A stretch of DNA of 64,000 nucleotides from Cyprinodon diabolis (taxonomy: Eukaryota > Chordata > Actinopteri > Cyprinodontiformes > Cyprinodontidae), in contig CM060083.1 of the NCBI GenBank assembly GCA_030533445.1, positions 30,447,666-30,511,665 of the forward strand, in the 5' to 3' direction. The position numbers and the translations under genes are program-made. The notes below the pieces were generated by a model, which had not been told where the DNA came from, did not search any database, and saw only the letters and a program-made list of their open reading frames with translations. Below, in pieces: positions 25,380-36,583 of this stretch (the stretch's first letter is position 1; each line of letters opens with the position of its first letter).

Positions 25380-28300
25380 TGCAGGTTCAGGTTTGCCATC
25401 AGTTTGACTGTGGCATGGAAGAAGCTGTTCTATTCTACACTGATTACAGATTATTTTCAGAAGCAATCTAATTTGTGAAACGTGTATTTGTCAAATAAAT
25501 AAAACAGAGATATTGAAGTTTGTCCAAAAATATTCCCAGAATCTAGTCCGTTCTGATCTTATTTCCATCTGTATGATTGCAATCCCCTCTAGTCAAGGCT
25601 TATGTATTCACAACAGGACCACAGTATTATCTACAGAATACCAGAGTGTATTACTGAATCCAGCTCACTTTATTAAACTGGTGACCTGAACAGGGTGTTC
25701 CTTCCTTCCTACTTGGTCAGTCCTGTGAGGTTAGAGTCCAACCCATTGCAACTCCATGCAAAATGAAGCAACATTTTACATGGACTCAATGAATGTATGC
25801 AGTGTTTTTAGAGAACAAAGCTTTCTTAATACTAAACAAATGAATTTTAGGAAATGCCTCTGCATTTTCTTTAATAATATTTCATTTTTCACTAAAAGTT
25901 GATTACTGGTAAAAGATTAATTGGATTCCATTTATTAGTTCAAGAGTATTAGTTTCTGAGTTGACAAAACTCAAAAGAAATATACACAAAAAAAATAAAT
26001 AAAATAAATCCTACTTAAAACTGTGAGGGCTGATTTATTGGTGCAACACATTTTAATGTCCTTGTTCGTGGGCCATAAAAAAGGCCAGGTTAGGTTACTA
26101 CAGCTCATCTGCCACTGAAAATCTCAAGGCTGACAGCTGTGGACGACTCGGTGCCAAACCCCAGCCGTGTTGGACACTATAGGAGAGCAGTTACGGCTGC
26201 AGTCTTTATTTAAAGCTGTTGTTTTTGTCTGGGTTAATGGAGTCACCCTACATAAAAAATAAAAAAAAAATCTTTATTTTGTTACATTGGAAGGGTGTGA
26301 ATACTAGTGAAGGTATACTAGAACATGCTTTACTTTTTTTTTTTTTTTACTTTTTGTCTAATCTAAGTCTAATCTAACCGAAATATTTATAGTTCACTGA
26401 CGAAACTCTGCTTCTTGCAGCTTGCATGCCTCACAGCGCAGGTATAGTATATACACACCAAATAATCTGCAATAAAGGGAGCTGCCATTTCCTCTGAATG
26501 TGCTTCGATAATAAAATGACTGGCATGATGTCTGTGGATATAAAATGTGACCAGTAAAAAGCAGAATGCATTTAGAGAAGAACCCAAGACTCCATTTGTG
26601 TCATTTGGAGTCACTGTCTGCATCCTGTTTCATAAATTGTTAACAATGATTACAGGGTGCCTCCCATGCTGATGGAAATTCACCATTTTTTGACCTGCCG
26701 GGTTCTCAATATCTTTTATTTTTACATAACACATATATAAACACAAACCTTCTTTTACAACTTTTTCTCTTGTTCCTTCAATATCACACTCATTTTTCAC
26801 CTTTGACTCCTCATTCACTTCCTTATTACAAACAAGCGCTCTGCCACTGAGGCTATTATCGCCTCGTCTCCCAGGTTGAATTACCTTTGGCAGCATGCTT
26901 TACTCTTACTGTTATGGCAGAGGACAGGAGAGAGGACTTAAGGAAAATATGGACTGAATGGTGTGACAGTGAATGTACATTGATTCTGGCCTAAAGTTCC
27001 CAGATATACAACATCCTAGCCCCATGTTAAAGTAGAGATATATCAAATACAGCAAATATCTATACAACATACACAATATTGTCAGACAAGTCAGCATTAA
27101 AATGCAAACAATACCTGTTCAAATGATTTGCATTTTTGCTGTGTTAAAATTAGAAACTACAATAAATTTTACAAGGATTTAAAGATATGCTGAGAAAAAA
27201 AGTGCAGGAATGTGAAGGCGAAAAATGTATAGCACTTTTCTCAAAATTTCACATAGAAAACCTGAAAAGTACAACTTTAACTTGTGTTCAGAACCAGTTA
27301 TTCAATTCCTTAAAAAAACACATTTAAATGTGAGTTCACAACAAATTTTGTATACGCAGTGTATACAAAACGAAATTTCGCTTTGTACAACTCTTATGAC
27401 ATTTGTATTTGTTAAAGTGCAGCAGTGATCAAATGTAAACATGTGATCAAATTTACATGTAAAGTCTATGAGAGGCAGCTCTAACAGCGGCGCTTCTTGT
27501 TATCCTGAGAGGCCCAACCATGCGTCAGAGCATCCTGGTGTCACAGCGTCGGAGCTTCCAGGCGTTCGATGCTGGATTTCAGCTGTTATCCAATCAGAAA
27601 AGCTCATCCAGGTTTTTTTGGGGGGAGACAGACACTATAAGCAAACTGTGATCGCTTCTGCAGAGTTGTTTCCATATGAAAAGGTTTCTTTTAAAAAGCC
27701 AGAAGAATGCATTTTGTACCATAAAAAGAGAGGGAGCACTAAAACATCTTTTTTTATGAACTATGGTGAAACAGTCAAAGGTGGATAACCCAACTCTGCC
27801 TTGTTTTCCCTCATCCTGTTCACTTAACCATGTGATTGCCCCCTCAGGTGATTCATCTGTGCTGTGGAACTGGAAACACAAATGGCTGGAACTGATCTCT
27901 GTACAGGCTTTTTATTTAAAACCCTTTAAAAAAAAACAATGTTCACAAACAGCAGCGGGAAATCCCTGACAGGCTGACTGCTTCAGAGAGCTTTCACTGT
28001 GGATTCCCAGCGCTGTCGCCCGCCGGTAAGCTGAAGGTCTGTTGTTCAGAACAAGAACTGCACAATTTAGTAGGATCATAATCCTGACGGACTTTCTTGC
28101 TTAAAAACATGTTAAAACTATCTTTCCTAACTCATCAAAGTTTAAAAAGCCAAGCTGGCTTTCAACAACAGAGCAGAGTAGATAAACAACCAGAGCCCAT
28201 AACACCCAGAGCTTTGAAGCATATTTGAATCAGCATAAACATATCAGTGTTCAGTTGTAAATGCACCTTAGCTCCAGTTACTCCAAACAGTTTTTTGTGT

Positions 28301-31020
28301 TACAACTTTTAGGTAGTATGATTTTCCACCTGAGCTGTGGATTTCTACAGCTCTCCCAGAGTTACAGAGGGCCTCTTGGTTGTTTCTCTGATTAATTCCC
28401 TAATAGCTTATTCTGTTAGCACAGATAAATGGTAATGTTGTTGAAGGTATGTGGCTGTGCCTACCATTTTATTTATAATAAGATGATTAATTAGACAGAC
28501 ACCCGGTGAGCTATTAAAAGCTTGGAAACTCAACAACTTTATCTCTCTCCTTGATCACTCATGTTCTCTAAAAACCTTTGAGGTCTTAACAAAATGGCTG
28601 AATTTATAAAAATAAATAAATAAAAAGACTTCAATTTCACACAGGTACTCCTTCCTCGTTAGTTATTGTCAAAAGAAAATCAACTGGACTCTATTTTATT
28701 TCAGTGTACTAGTTTAAAGATGGCTAAATACAAATGTGCACAATGCTTTTCAGATTATTTTACAGAAAAACTCAAATATATTGTATCTATCAACTTTAGC
28801 TATGCTCAACTTTCTTATGATCTACTAGATAAAATACCCATCAGAATACCCATCTATTTTTTTATTTCATCAACATTTTAGATTACTACTGTATTTGTTC
28901 CAAAATTAAATTAATACTTTTACTGACAACTGGGCCTACAACCAAGCAAACCATATAGGTCTACTGTCTTTTATCAATGGACAAATTAAAAGCCTCTTTG
29001 GAATACCAGTGAACAATCACAACATGAAATATGCTTAACAAGAATGTGACATCCCTTTGGATACCGTCTTGTATTAAACGTTGAGGACAGAATGCTAGCA
29101 TAGAGAAAACACCATGTCACGCTACAAAGGTACTGATCATGTCACTTATCAGTATAAAGGCTTAGAATGGAAACACTAAAACACTGCAAAATAAACCATT
29201 CCATTTCCATTTCTTTTTATGTGAATCCAACTTTATAAGTAGTTTCCTAAGAAATGGCTAAAACAACGCTATATACGATTTAATTCAAAGTACATAAAAC
29301 CTCTAGACTTGTTAGCTTTAGAATTTTGCTGAATGTGAGAATCTGTAATACTACTTTAACCGCAGGAACACAGTTCCTCTGAGAACTGCTTATCTGGAAT
29401 CAATAATACATATACGTGTTTTCCTGCAGACATAATTAAATGTCGCCTCCTGAAAAAAATTGACCTCTTTTAGATGTTAGGCTAATAAGGGACACATTAA
29501 TGTTGAGAAAACATTGCAAGAAAACACAGCCCCCAAGCAGATCCTGGCCAATTTCACCATAAATTACTTCCCTGCACAAAGTTCGTCTTTTGAGATACCC
29601 AAGAGAGCCAGCTGCTTGATGGTAAAGGATGATTTTTCTAAGAACAACCTGGCTAGAGGTGGGAGTTGGAACAGAAGCACTTTGTTCAAAGCAGGCAGTG
29701 CTCTGAGAAGCACAACGCCGGACAGGACTAGACAAATGCATGTAATTATGGAGCAATCTGAATGGCCAGCTTTAAAGCGGTTGAGGAGAGAAAACAAGCA
29801 TGGAGCTGCTTTAGCCTCTTGGATTTCCGAGCAAAACTCTTTGGGATGTTTGTAATTGAGGAAATGAAGAAAGATGGAAATATTCAATAAAAGGCCTCTA
29901 CTTTGAATTAGAATGCATAAACAGCTGCTGGTATTATGCATGGCGTTTTGCTTTTGCTGGTGCAAGGCACTTCTTCAGAAAAGCCTACAGCCATGTACAA
30001 CACATTAACATTTGTAAAGCTGCACAACATGCATGCCAAAGTCATAGAGAGCAGTAGAATAAAAAGGTCATCACACTTTTGTTTCCCTTTATCTTTAATC
30101 TTGATGTATTTTACATGTGAAAGAACGGGATGTGGAAATTCAAATTCCTGTTCAGCTTTTATGAAAGACTTGGAAAGGGCTACATGACTGGGGGAAAAGT
30201 AACACATTTAAGCTGTACTATGAAATCCAAATATTTCAACTTAGAGGCCAAATCTAATAACTAATAAGATCTTTTAATCTTTTTACCCAAAGAAAAGACA
30301 AGGACACAAGTTAAACAGTTAATGAACTGATTTAAAAAAAAAAAAAACAATAAATACAGGGAACTAGAACTAGACATCAGGATTGCAAAGAGGTAGAACC
30401 ACACAGCAGCATAACGGCCTTTGTTACAAATATAGCAATAAGATATTCTATAGCAGAGATACCATAAGTATTGTTTTCAGAGAGACAAGGAATTATTTGA
30501 GGAAGCAAAGACTGAATCTGCATTCTCAGCTCAAAGACAAGCATGTTCCCAGCAAAAATCAGCTATTTATGTGGGCTGATGGGGTAAAGGGGTACAACAG
30601 AGGGAGACTGAACCTTAGTCATCTGGGGTAAGCTCGGAAAAGAGCCCCAATTCTTCTATATTGAAAGGCATCACATGAAGCGTTTCTAGCATTGGATAAC
30701 CAACTTTTGGATGGTTTCTTGACAAGTACCATTGGCAAGGGTCTCTGAGTCAGACTAAGGAAATACAGGAGGAATTAGATACAGTATGCAGAAGACAACA
30801 TAAAGATAGAAGAGTGGTGGAGGGGTAGCAGTCCCAAAAGTAAAACACAGACATTCCTCTCCACAGCAACATTCTTCAGCTCATTCTGGGGCATCCCAAG
30901 TTTTGTCTAGGTTAGACCAAACAATCCCTCTAAAATGTTGAGGATGTTCTCAGAGAGAACCCCCCAAAATATATCAGACGTCTGAGCCACCTAATGAGTT
31001 ACTCTGAGCTCCCCCTAAAC

Positions 31021-31217
31021 CAGGGATTCTTAATTCCTAGTCCATTAGCTCCACAGTCCTGTACCTTTTAGATGTTTCTCTTCTTCAACACACCTGAATC
31101 AAATAGCTAGATTACCTCCCCGGTATGCAGTAAAGCACTCCAGTCCTGCAAATGTTGTGATAGATCTAAAAGATGGGAAGAGGTGGGAAAATTCAGGACT
31201 GGAATTGAAGAACTCTG
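31021..31217. mobile_element. hAT-like MITE nested in the LINE remnant
   Basis: The left end 'cagggattcttaattcctag' and the right end 'aggactggaattgaagaactctg' are imperfect inverted repeats. Inside is the phrase 'cttcaacacacctgaatcaa', typical of a common teleost hAT-type repeat. The flanking 8-mers share only about half their bases, so a target duplication is not convincing. Confidence 0.55.
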
Positions 31218-31448
31218 TTGAAAACAATGCCCCAAACAGACACTTATTTTTTAAAGCTTTGCTAAGCTCTTTCTTTAACACAATAGACTAAGCAGCAGTA
31301 CTGGGAATCCCCATTAAACCATCTACTTCCTCCCAATGTCCAATATGAATGCCACCCCATACTTGGAGAGGGGAGTCAGTTTTTTTTCTGTTGGTCAAGA
31401 ACCACGGCCTTATATTTAGAGGAGATGACCCTCATTTTTATGGATTTA

Positions 31449-32303
31449 GAAGAGTCTCAATATTACGAAACTCATATGTGATCTACAAATGTACACGACA
31501 ATCCACACATGCACAGGACAAGATCCACACAATCATATGACAAGATCTACACAAACATGCACAGCACAAGATCCACAGATGCAACTTACGGTTCAAACAA
31601 GCACATAAAATGTACACATTGACAGGAATAGATTCAGAAAAATATTTGTGATACATACACAATTATCTTGATTTATAAACTAACAGTTGTCTTTTACCTT
31701 CTGTGCATTTGTGTGTGGGCATTTATGAGATTCACCTAATGTGATATAATGCACAAATTATTTCTTTTTTCACAAGCAGTGATTTGCAACCCATTAAATA
31801 ACTCCATTGTTAACTGTCCTTTTAGGCGCTAAATTAAAGTGACTATTTTAAAACCCACCCATAAAACCTCTGAAGGACGTTCTTTACTTTTGAAAAATTG
31901 TTCCATCTGATTTAAAAAAAAAAAAATAATTCCTTCCACTGTACTCTTTTACTCAACCTAAAACAACCTAAAACAACAGTAACCATTATCCAGCCCTTTT
32001 TGTTTGCTGCAACAAAAAAAAACAAAAAAAAAAACATCGCCCTTCATGGTATACATTCTTGTGATTGGCTGAAACAATGGAGTTATCCATTTAGTGGCAA
32101 ATCATAGCTTATATTTCTATTTTTCCATCAAGTCATATCCTGTGAGTCTAAAATAAATCCACACACAAATACTTTAGTGAATCTTGTCTGGTGAATGTAT
32201 AAATTTGATGTTCTTGTTAGGATTATTATGTGCATGTGTGGATCTTGTCCTGTGTATGTGTGGATTGTCGAGTGCATGTGTGGATCACATATTGAGACTC
32301 TTC
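31449..32303. mobile_element. Foldback / long inverted-repeat element
   Basis: The two halves are inverted copies in at least three blocks: 31449-31530 with about 32236-32303, 31593-31660 with 32159-32220, and 31781-31811 with 32073-32103. The ends are 'gaagagtctcaata' and its reverse complement, each next to a TA (31447-31448 and 32304-32305). The subterminal parts consist of diverged tandem units of about 20-26 bp carrying 'gatccacacatgcacaggacaa', with more units on the left arm. No protein is encoded. The TA flanks would fit a Tc1/mariner-type target, but a longer duplication is not visible. It interrupts the LINE remnant. Confidence 0.62.
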
Positions 32304-32545
32304 TAGCTCCATACAGTTTGGCCTCTTCATACAAGGCTCCAAATATATTGAAAGCATGATAAAGGAACATATCATCTGCAAAAAGCGAAAGATGAAGCCT
32401 CAAAGCCAGACATCTGTTCCTCCAAGATTTTTTATTTAAACTCTCTATATAAAGATAGTTTCTCAAAGGGACAACATCTAGTTGACAAGATAGCCCTGTT
32501 AGTCCATATGTACCAAAACAAAAATAAAACACCTTGTGCTCAGTA

Positions 32546-32757
32546 CAAACCGGATTCCAAAAAAGTTGGGACACTAAACAAATTGTGAATAAAAACTGAA
32601 TGCAATGATGTGGAGGTGTCAAAAACAAATATTTTATTCAGAATAGAACACAAATCACAGATCAAAAGTTGAAACTGAGAGAATGTATCATTTTAAGGGA
32701 AGAATATGTTATTTCCAAATTTCATGGCGTCAACAAATTCCAAAAAAGTTGGGACAA
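32546..32757 (+). repeat. IR/DR arm of Tc1 family B (transposase 3' side)
   Basis: Outer motif at 32546-32576 and inner direct repeat at 32737-32757. The inner repeat lies within the last codons of the transposase gene, so coding and binding-site functions overlap. Confidence 0.92.
32633..32638 (-). promoter_or_regulatory. Polyadenylation signal AATAAA for family B transposase
   Basis: AATAAA on the minus strand about 55 bp downstream of the stop codon, inside the inverted-repeat arm. Confidence 0.55.
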
Positions 32758-33784
32758 GGCCATTTTTACCACTGTGTGGCCCCCTTCTTCTAACAACACT
32801 CAACAGACGTCTGGGGACAGAGGAGACCAGTTTCTCAAGTTTAGAAATAGGAATGCTCTCCCATTCATGTCTAATACAGGCCTCTAACTGTTCAATCTTC
32901 TTGGGCCTTCTTTGTTGCACCTTCCTCTTTATGATGCGCCAAATGTTCTCTATAGGTGAAAGATCTGGACTGCAGGCTGGCCATTTCAGGACCCGGATCC
33001 TTCTCCTACGTAGCCATGATGTAGTGATTGCTGCAGAATGTGGTCTGGCATTATCTTGTTGAAAAATGCAGGGTCTTCCCTGAAACAGATGACGTCTAGA
33101 TGGAAGCATATGTTGTTCTAGAACCTGAACATAGGTCTCTGCATTTATGGTGCCTTTCCAGACATGCAAGCTGCCCATGCCACAAGCACTCATGCAACCC
33201 CATACCATCAGTGATGCAGGTTTCTGAACAGAGCGTTGATAACAGCTTGGGTTATCCTTGTCCTCTCTGGTCCGGATGACACAGCGTCCCAGTGTTCCAT
33301 AAAGAACTTCAAATCGTGACTCATCTGACCACAGAACAGTCTTCCATTTTGCCTCACTCCATTTTAAATGATCCCTGGCCCAGTGCAAACGCCTGAGCTT
33401 GTGGAGCTTGCTTAGAAATGGCTTCCTCTTTGCACTGTAGAGTTTCAGCTGGCAACGGCGGAAGGCACGGCGGATTGTGTTCACTGACAATGCTTTCTGG
33501 AAGTATTCCTGAGCCCATTCTGTTATTTCCTTGACAGTAGCATTCCTGTTTGAGGTGCAGTGACGTTTAAGGGCCTGGAGATCACGAGCATCCAGTAAAG
33601 TTTTACGGCCTTGACCCTTACGCACAGCGATTGTTCCAGATTCTCTGAATCTTTTGATGATGTTATGCACGGTTGATGATGATAACTTAAAAGTCTTTGC
33701 TATTTTACGCTGGGCAACACCATTTTGGTATTGCTGCACTATCTTTCTGCGCAGCAATGGTGGAATAGGTGATCCTCTTACCAT
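32693..33784 (-). CDS. Tc1-like transposase, family B, intact (363 aa)
   Basis: DDE transposase that would act in the nucleus, binding the IR/DR arms and catalysing cut-and-paste transposition into TA. Residues about 5-50 ('PPLLRRKIVQQYQNGVAQRK') and 60-115 form the paired-type bipartite helix-turn-helix, with a basic 'RKGQGRK' linker at 55-61. The catalytic triad is visible as D154 in 'VLWSDESRFE', D244 in 'IFQQDNARPHSA' and E279 in 'CSPDLSPIENIWR', with 34 residues between the last two (DD34E). 'SLMVWGCMSACG' (191-202) is the conserved strand between them. The start has A at -3 and G at +4, and a TATA box lies about 36 bp upstream. The length is slightly above the family norm of about 340 because the last 20 or so residues read through the inner direct repeat. 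There are no internal stops or frameshifts. Activity is inferred from integrity and is not shown. Confidence 0.96.
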   Translation of the reverse strand: MVRGSPIPPLLRRKIVQQYQNGVAQRKIAKTFKLSSSTVHNIIKRFRESGTIAVRKGQGRKTLLDARDLQALKRHCTSNRNATVKEITEWAQEYFQKALSVNTIRRAFRRCQLKLYSAKRKPFLSKLHKLRRLHWARDHLKWSEAKWKTVLWSDESRFEVLYGTLGRCVIRTREDKDNPSCYQRSVQKPASLMVWGCMSACGMGSLHVWKGTINAETYVQVLEQHMLPSRRHLFQGRPCIFQQDNARPHSAAITTSWLRRRRIRVLKWPACSPDLSPIENIWRIIKRKVQQRRPKKIEQLEACIRHEWESIPISKLEKLVSSVPRRLLSVVRRRGPHSGKNGLVPTFLEFVDAMKFGNNIFFP

Positions 33785-33819
33785 CTTGGCTTTAGAGAGA
33801 CACTGACACTCTGAGAGGC

Positions 33820-33831
33820 TCTTTTTATACC
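33820..33831 (-). promoter_or_regulatory. TATA box of Tc1 family B transposase
   Basis: The minus strand reads 'gtataaaaagag' about 36 bp upstream of the start codon, within the element. Confidence 0.62.
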
Positions 33832-33924
33832 CAGTCCTGTTGTCAATTGACCTAATTAGTGTTAGTTTGTCTTCCAGCTGTTCCTTATTTGCTCAATATC
33901 CTTTTCCCAGCCACTTATTGCTAC

Positions 33925-34136
33925 TTGTCCCAACTTTTTTGGGATCTGTAGACACTGGGAAATTTTGAATCAACATATTTTTCCTTTAAAATGTTACATT
34001 TACTCAGATTAAACTTTTGAGCTGTCATCTATGTTCTATTACGAATAAAATATGGATATTTGCCATCTTCACATCATTGCATTCAGTTTTTATTCACAAT
34101 TTGTTTAGTGTCCCAACTTTTTTGGAATCCGGTTTG
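33925..34136 (-). repeat. IR/DR arm of Tc1 family B (transposase 5' side)
   Basis: Inner repeat 'tgtcccaacttttttggga' near 33927-33945 and outer repeat 'gtcccaacttttttggaatc' near 34110-34129, ending at the TA at 34137. It is the inverted partner of 32546-32757. Confidence 0.92.
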
Positions 34137-34138
34137 TA

Positions 34139-36583
34139 TATCTAGGACAGGGATGCCAAATATTTTGATTCTTCAATTCAACAGAAGCACTTTTCTAAAT
34201 CATGGATTAACTTATAATAACAATAACATATCAAAGCTTGCCCTCCATACTTTTAAACAAATAATAATTTTGGTCGTCTTGTGTTCTTTGACTTGATATT
34301 ACAGTCCATAGGGATCTCTCATCAAGTATTTTATCCATGCTTCCCTTCAACATTTTTTTTTTTTTTTTTTTATATGCAACACTTTAGAAACAGTACAAAC
34401 AAGACAGATTTGTAATCTGAAGCATAAATACTGCCTGCAAAGGTACCAAAATCCAAAGGGACTTGTTCAAGCTTTGACTTAAATGTGCTGTTCTATGATA
34501 TTGGGCAACTCGGTGCCTAGTGGCCGTAATAATTTTAACACCTCTGTAATTCAAAGAAAGCAAACAAAGAGAAAAGTGTTCTCTGGGGCCAGAGTTTGTG
34601 ATAGCCAGCATGGATCCTTCCTCACTAAATTACCTAATGGGGTCTGACAACTTTCCTGCAGAATACCACTGTGTGCCATCTATTAATTGAGTCTGTGTCA
34701 GCGAAGGGGAGATTAAGCTTCTGCAGCTGCCCACTGAAACATCAGCCCCAGGCCCAGCTGTGAGACACAAATCAAATGTTTCCTGCAAAAAGGAAAACCG
34801 GCCAAACATATAAAACTCATCTTTAAATGAATACCAAGCTGAGCTTGACATACCCTGCTGTCCGTCATATATTGGTAAACCTTCAATGCAGCACATGACG
34901 ATGTGCATAATTTAAGATTCAGCTTTTTTTCCTGATCATTCCTTTAGAGGTAAATGGCCATTGAAAAGGCAATAAAATACTCTTCAGTGGCAAGTTTATG
35001 TTCACTGACAAAACCGCAAAGAGAAAAAAAAAAAAAAAAAGGTGGAAAACAACAAGATCTGAATGACAGCACAATTTCACAAAATGCACATTTGGAAAGC
35101 ACTGCAGAAAACAACAAAAGACATGTTTTTTGCATGATGATGTCAAACAGGTTAAGAATTAAGCTGCTAAGTCAGAATGAATAAAACATATGTGAATTTG
35201 GGACTTTTAACAATTTTTTACTACTACAATACTTTTGGGTGCCTCCTAACAAACCCCCTATGTTTTATACCTTTGCAAAGTTTAACATTTTTGCAGTACT
35301 CTCAGTTATAACTAACATATTGCACCCATAATACAGAATGCAATCTTACCCTCTTAGATGCGTAATTAAATTTAAAAAAAGCAAAACAAAACAAACATGC
35401 TGAGATAAATCTGATAAATGCTCAAATTAGATCAGTTGCTTTATTCCCTTTGCTCAGTCACCAGGACGGTAATAAATAACTGCTATCTCTAAATGTGGAT
35501 TTTAAGGTCCCATATTATACTACATTTGAATATAAAACATATATATATATAAATAAGGCCCCCAGATAATGTGTTAACTATTAGTGCAGGATCATTCCTC
35601 TCAGATTAGGCAGGCAGCATGTATCAAAAACCTCCTCATTCAGCACTCTTCCAAAGAAGCTGTTTTGGCTTTCCAAAATTTATCAATATTAAGTTTGATA
35701 TTAGCTTTATTAAAAAAAAAAAAAAAAACCTTTTTACCCAAATATTAACCTATTTTGAGATATATCTAATGATTTTTCAGGTCAATATAGAGCACATGAT
35801 GCACATTGATACTCCATGCAGGCTCCCTTTCTCAAAAACTCACCTACATAACTTGGGAGGGTCAGGTCTGTCATTGACTGAATCATGTGACCCAGAGCAC
35901 TGCTTTACGGCAGTCTGAACCCCCCTTAAACAGGAGAGCTAACCTTAAACGGCTGTTGTTAGGCAACAAAACCGATACGAGACTTATTTGATTAGAGGTA
36001 TTTTTGGTTATCTAATGTAGGATTTAATAGCGGGAGGAAATGTGGCCCTGCCTTTATAAGTAACTCCATGATTTCCCAATCTTCAGGCTCAAAGTGGCCT
36101 GCTATCAGATTCCAAAACACAGAGAGATACTGTTCTATTTTACAACATTTTAATACAGCCCGTGGCTTTCAGGAGCAATAAACCTGGATGTTATGGGTCT
36201 AAGTGTCTCTTGTGCTAAAACTAACAGAGTTGCTTTAAATATATCACAAACAGAAAACTTGCGCTTGCTGTTTTTGAAATCCCCTGAACACCTGTGTGTT
36301 ATTTAGGACAGAGTTAAACAAAAAAAGCTAGAGGAGATGCCTGATATTTTTTCTTTACTGGCAACTTCTTCCCTAACCACAACTAAAACTCTTTGATCTC
36401 CTCCAAGCTTCTGGGTAGGTACTGCTACAACAAACAAAATCTGATTGGCTGATAAAAAAAAGGGCCTTGGAGAAACTAAAGTTAAAAAACAAAACAAAAA
36501 AAAGTACAAAAAATTAAATTATGACAATTTATAGAAAGTGAAGTATTTTAAGGCAAAAATGTTCCGATTTGTTTGGAGGTTTT
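34139..36583. other. A+T-rich non-coding DNA
   Basis: No supported gene or clear repeat. It holds poly-T at 34353-34371, poly-A at 35024-35040 and 35711-35726, and a short (AT)n near 35540. The Phe/Lys-rich open frames come from these runs. Confidence 0.6.

Larger units (their letters stand above)
20551..30839. other. Mostly unique non-coding DNA
   Basis: About 10 kb without a supported gene. It holds a (GATG)n tract, a GT-rich tract near 22490-22520, an (AT)n tract, poly-A runs, and blocks that look less A+T-rich (about 21,900-22,900 and 29,430-29,970). Those blocks have overlapping open frames on both strands. That pattern is expected from base composition and is not good evidence for coding. 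Confidence 0.55.
30840..32545 (-). pseudogene. LINE (non-LTR retrotransposon) reverse transcriptase remnant, antisense, interrupted
   Basis: Read on the minus strand, several blocks recall one teleost LINE reverse transcriptase. 'LHLSLFADDMFLY' at about 32360-32400 resembles the FADD catalytic box, followed by 'ALYEEAKLYGARR'. Next comes 'ISSKYKAVVL' at about 31400, resembling the usual 'ISTSKSEAMVL'. Then 'LKKELSKALKNK' (31243-31281) resembles 'VKRELSRKAKLS', and a 3' block at 30870-31010 contains 'gagccacctaatgag' and 'ttactctgagctcc' on the plus strand. Frames are broken many times. The row is split by a foldback element (31449-32303) and a hAT-like MITE (31021-31217), and its upstream end is cut at the Tc1 insertion at 32546. 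The clade is not determined. It is an old, dead copy. Confidence 0.55.
32546..34136 (-). mobile_element. Tc1-like transposon, family B (complete, transposase intact)
   Basis: A 1591-bp element with termini 'caaaccggattccaaaaaag' and its reverse complement, flanked by TA at 32544-32545 and 34137-34138. Each end has an IR/DR structure: the outer motif at the tip and an inner copy of 'ccaaaaaagttgggaca' at 32740-32757 (left) and 33925-33942 (right). The arms are about 212 bp. The encoded transposase is open from start to stop. Together these are the sequence features of an element that may still be mobile. It belongs to a different Tc1 family from the copy at 17213-18816, because both termini and protein differ. 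Confidence 0.97.

Noticed and set aside
32128..32628. Minus-strand open frame of 166 codons treated as one gene
   Set aside because: It runs from the Tc1 terminal repeat through the LINE remnant and into the foldback arm, so it is a chimera of repeats. Only the short FADD-like portion has meaning.
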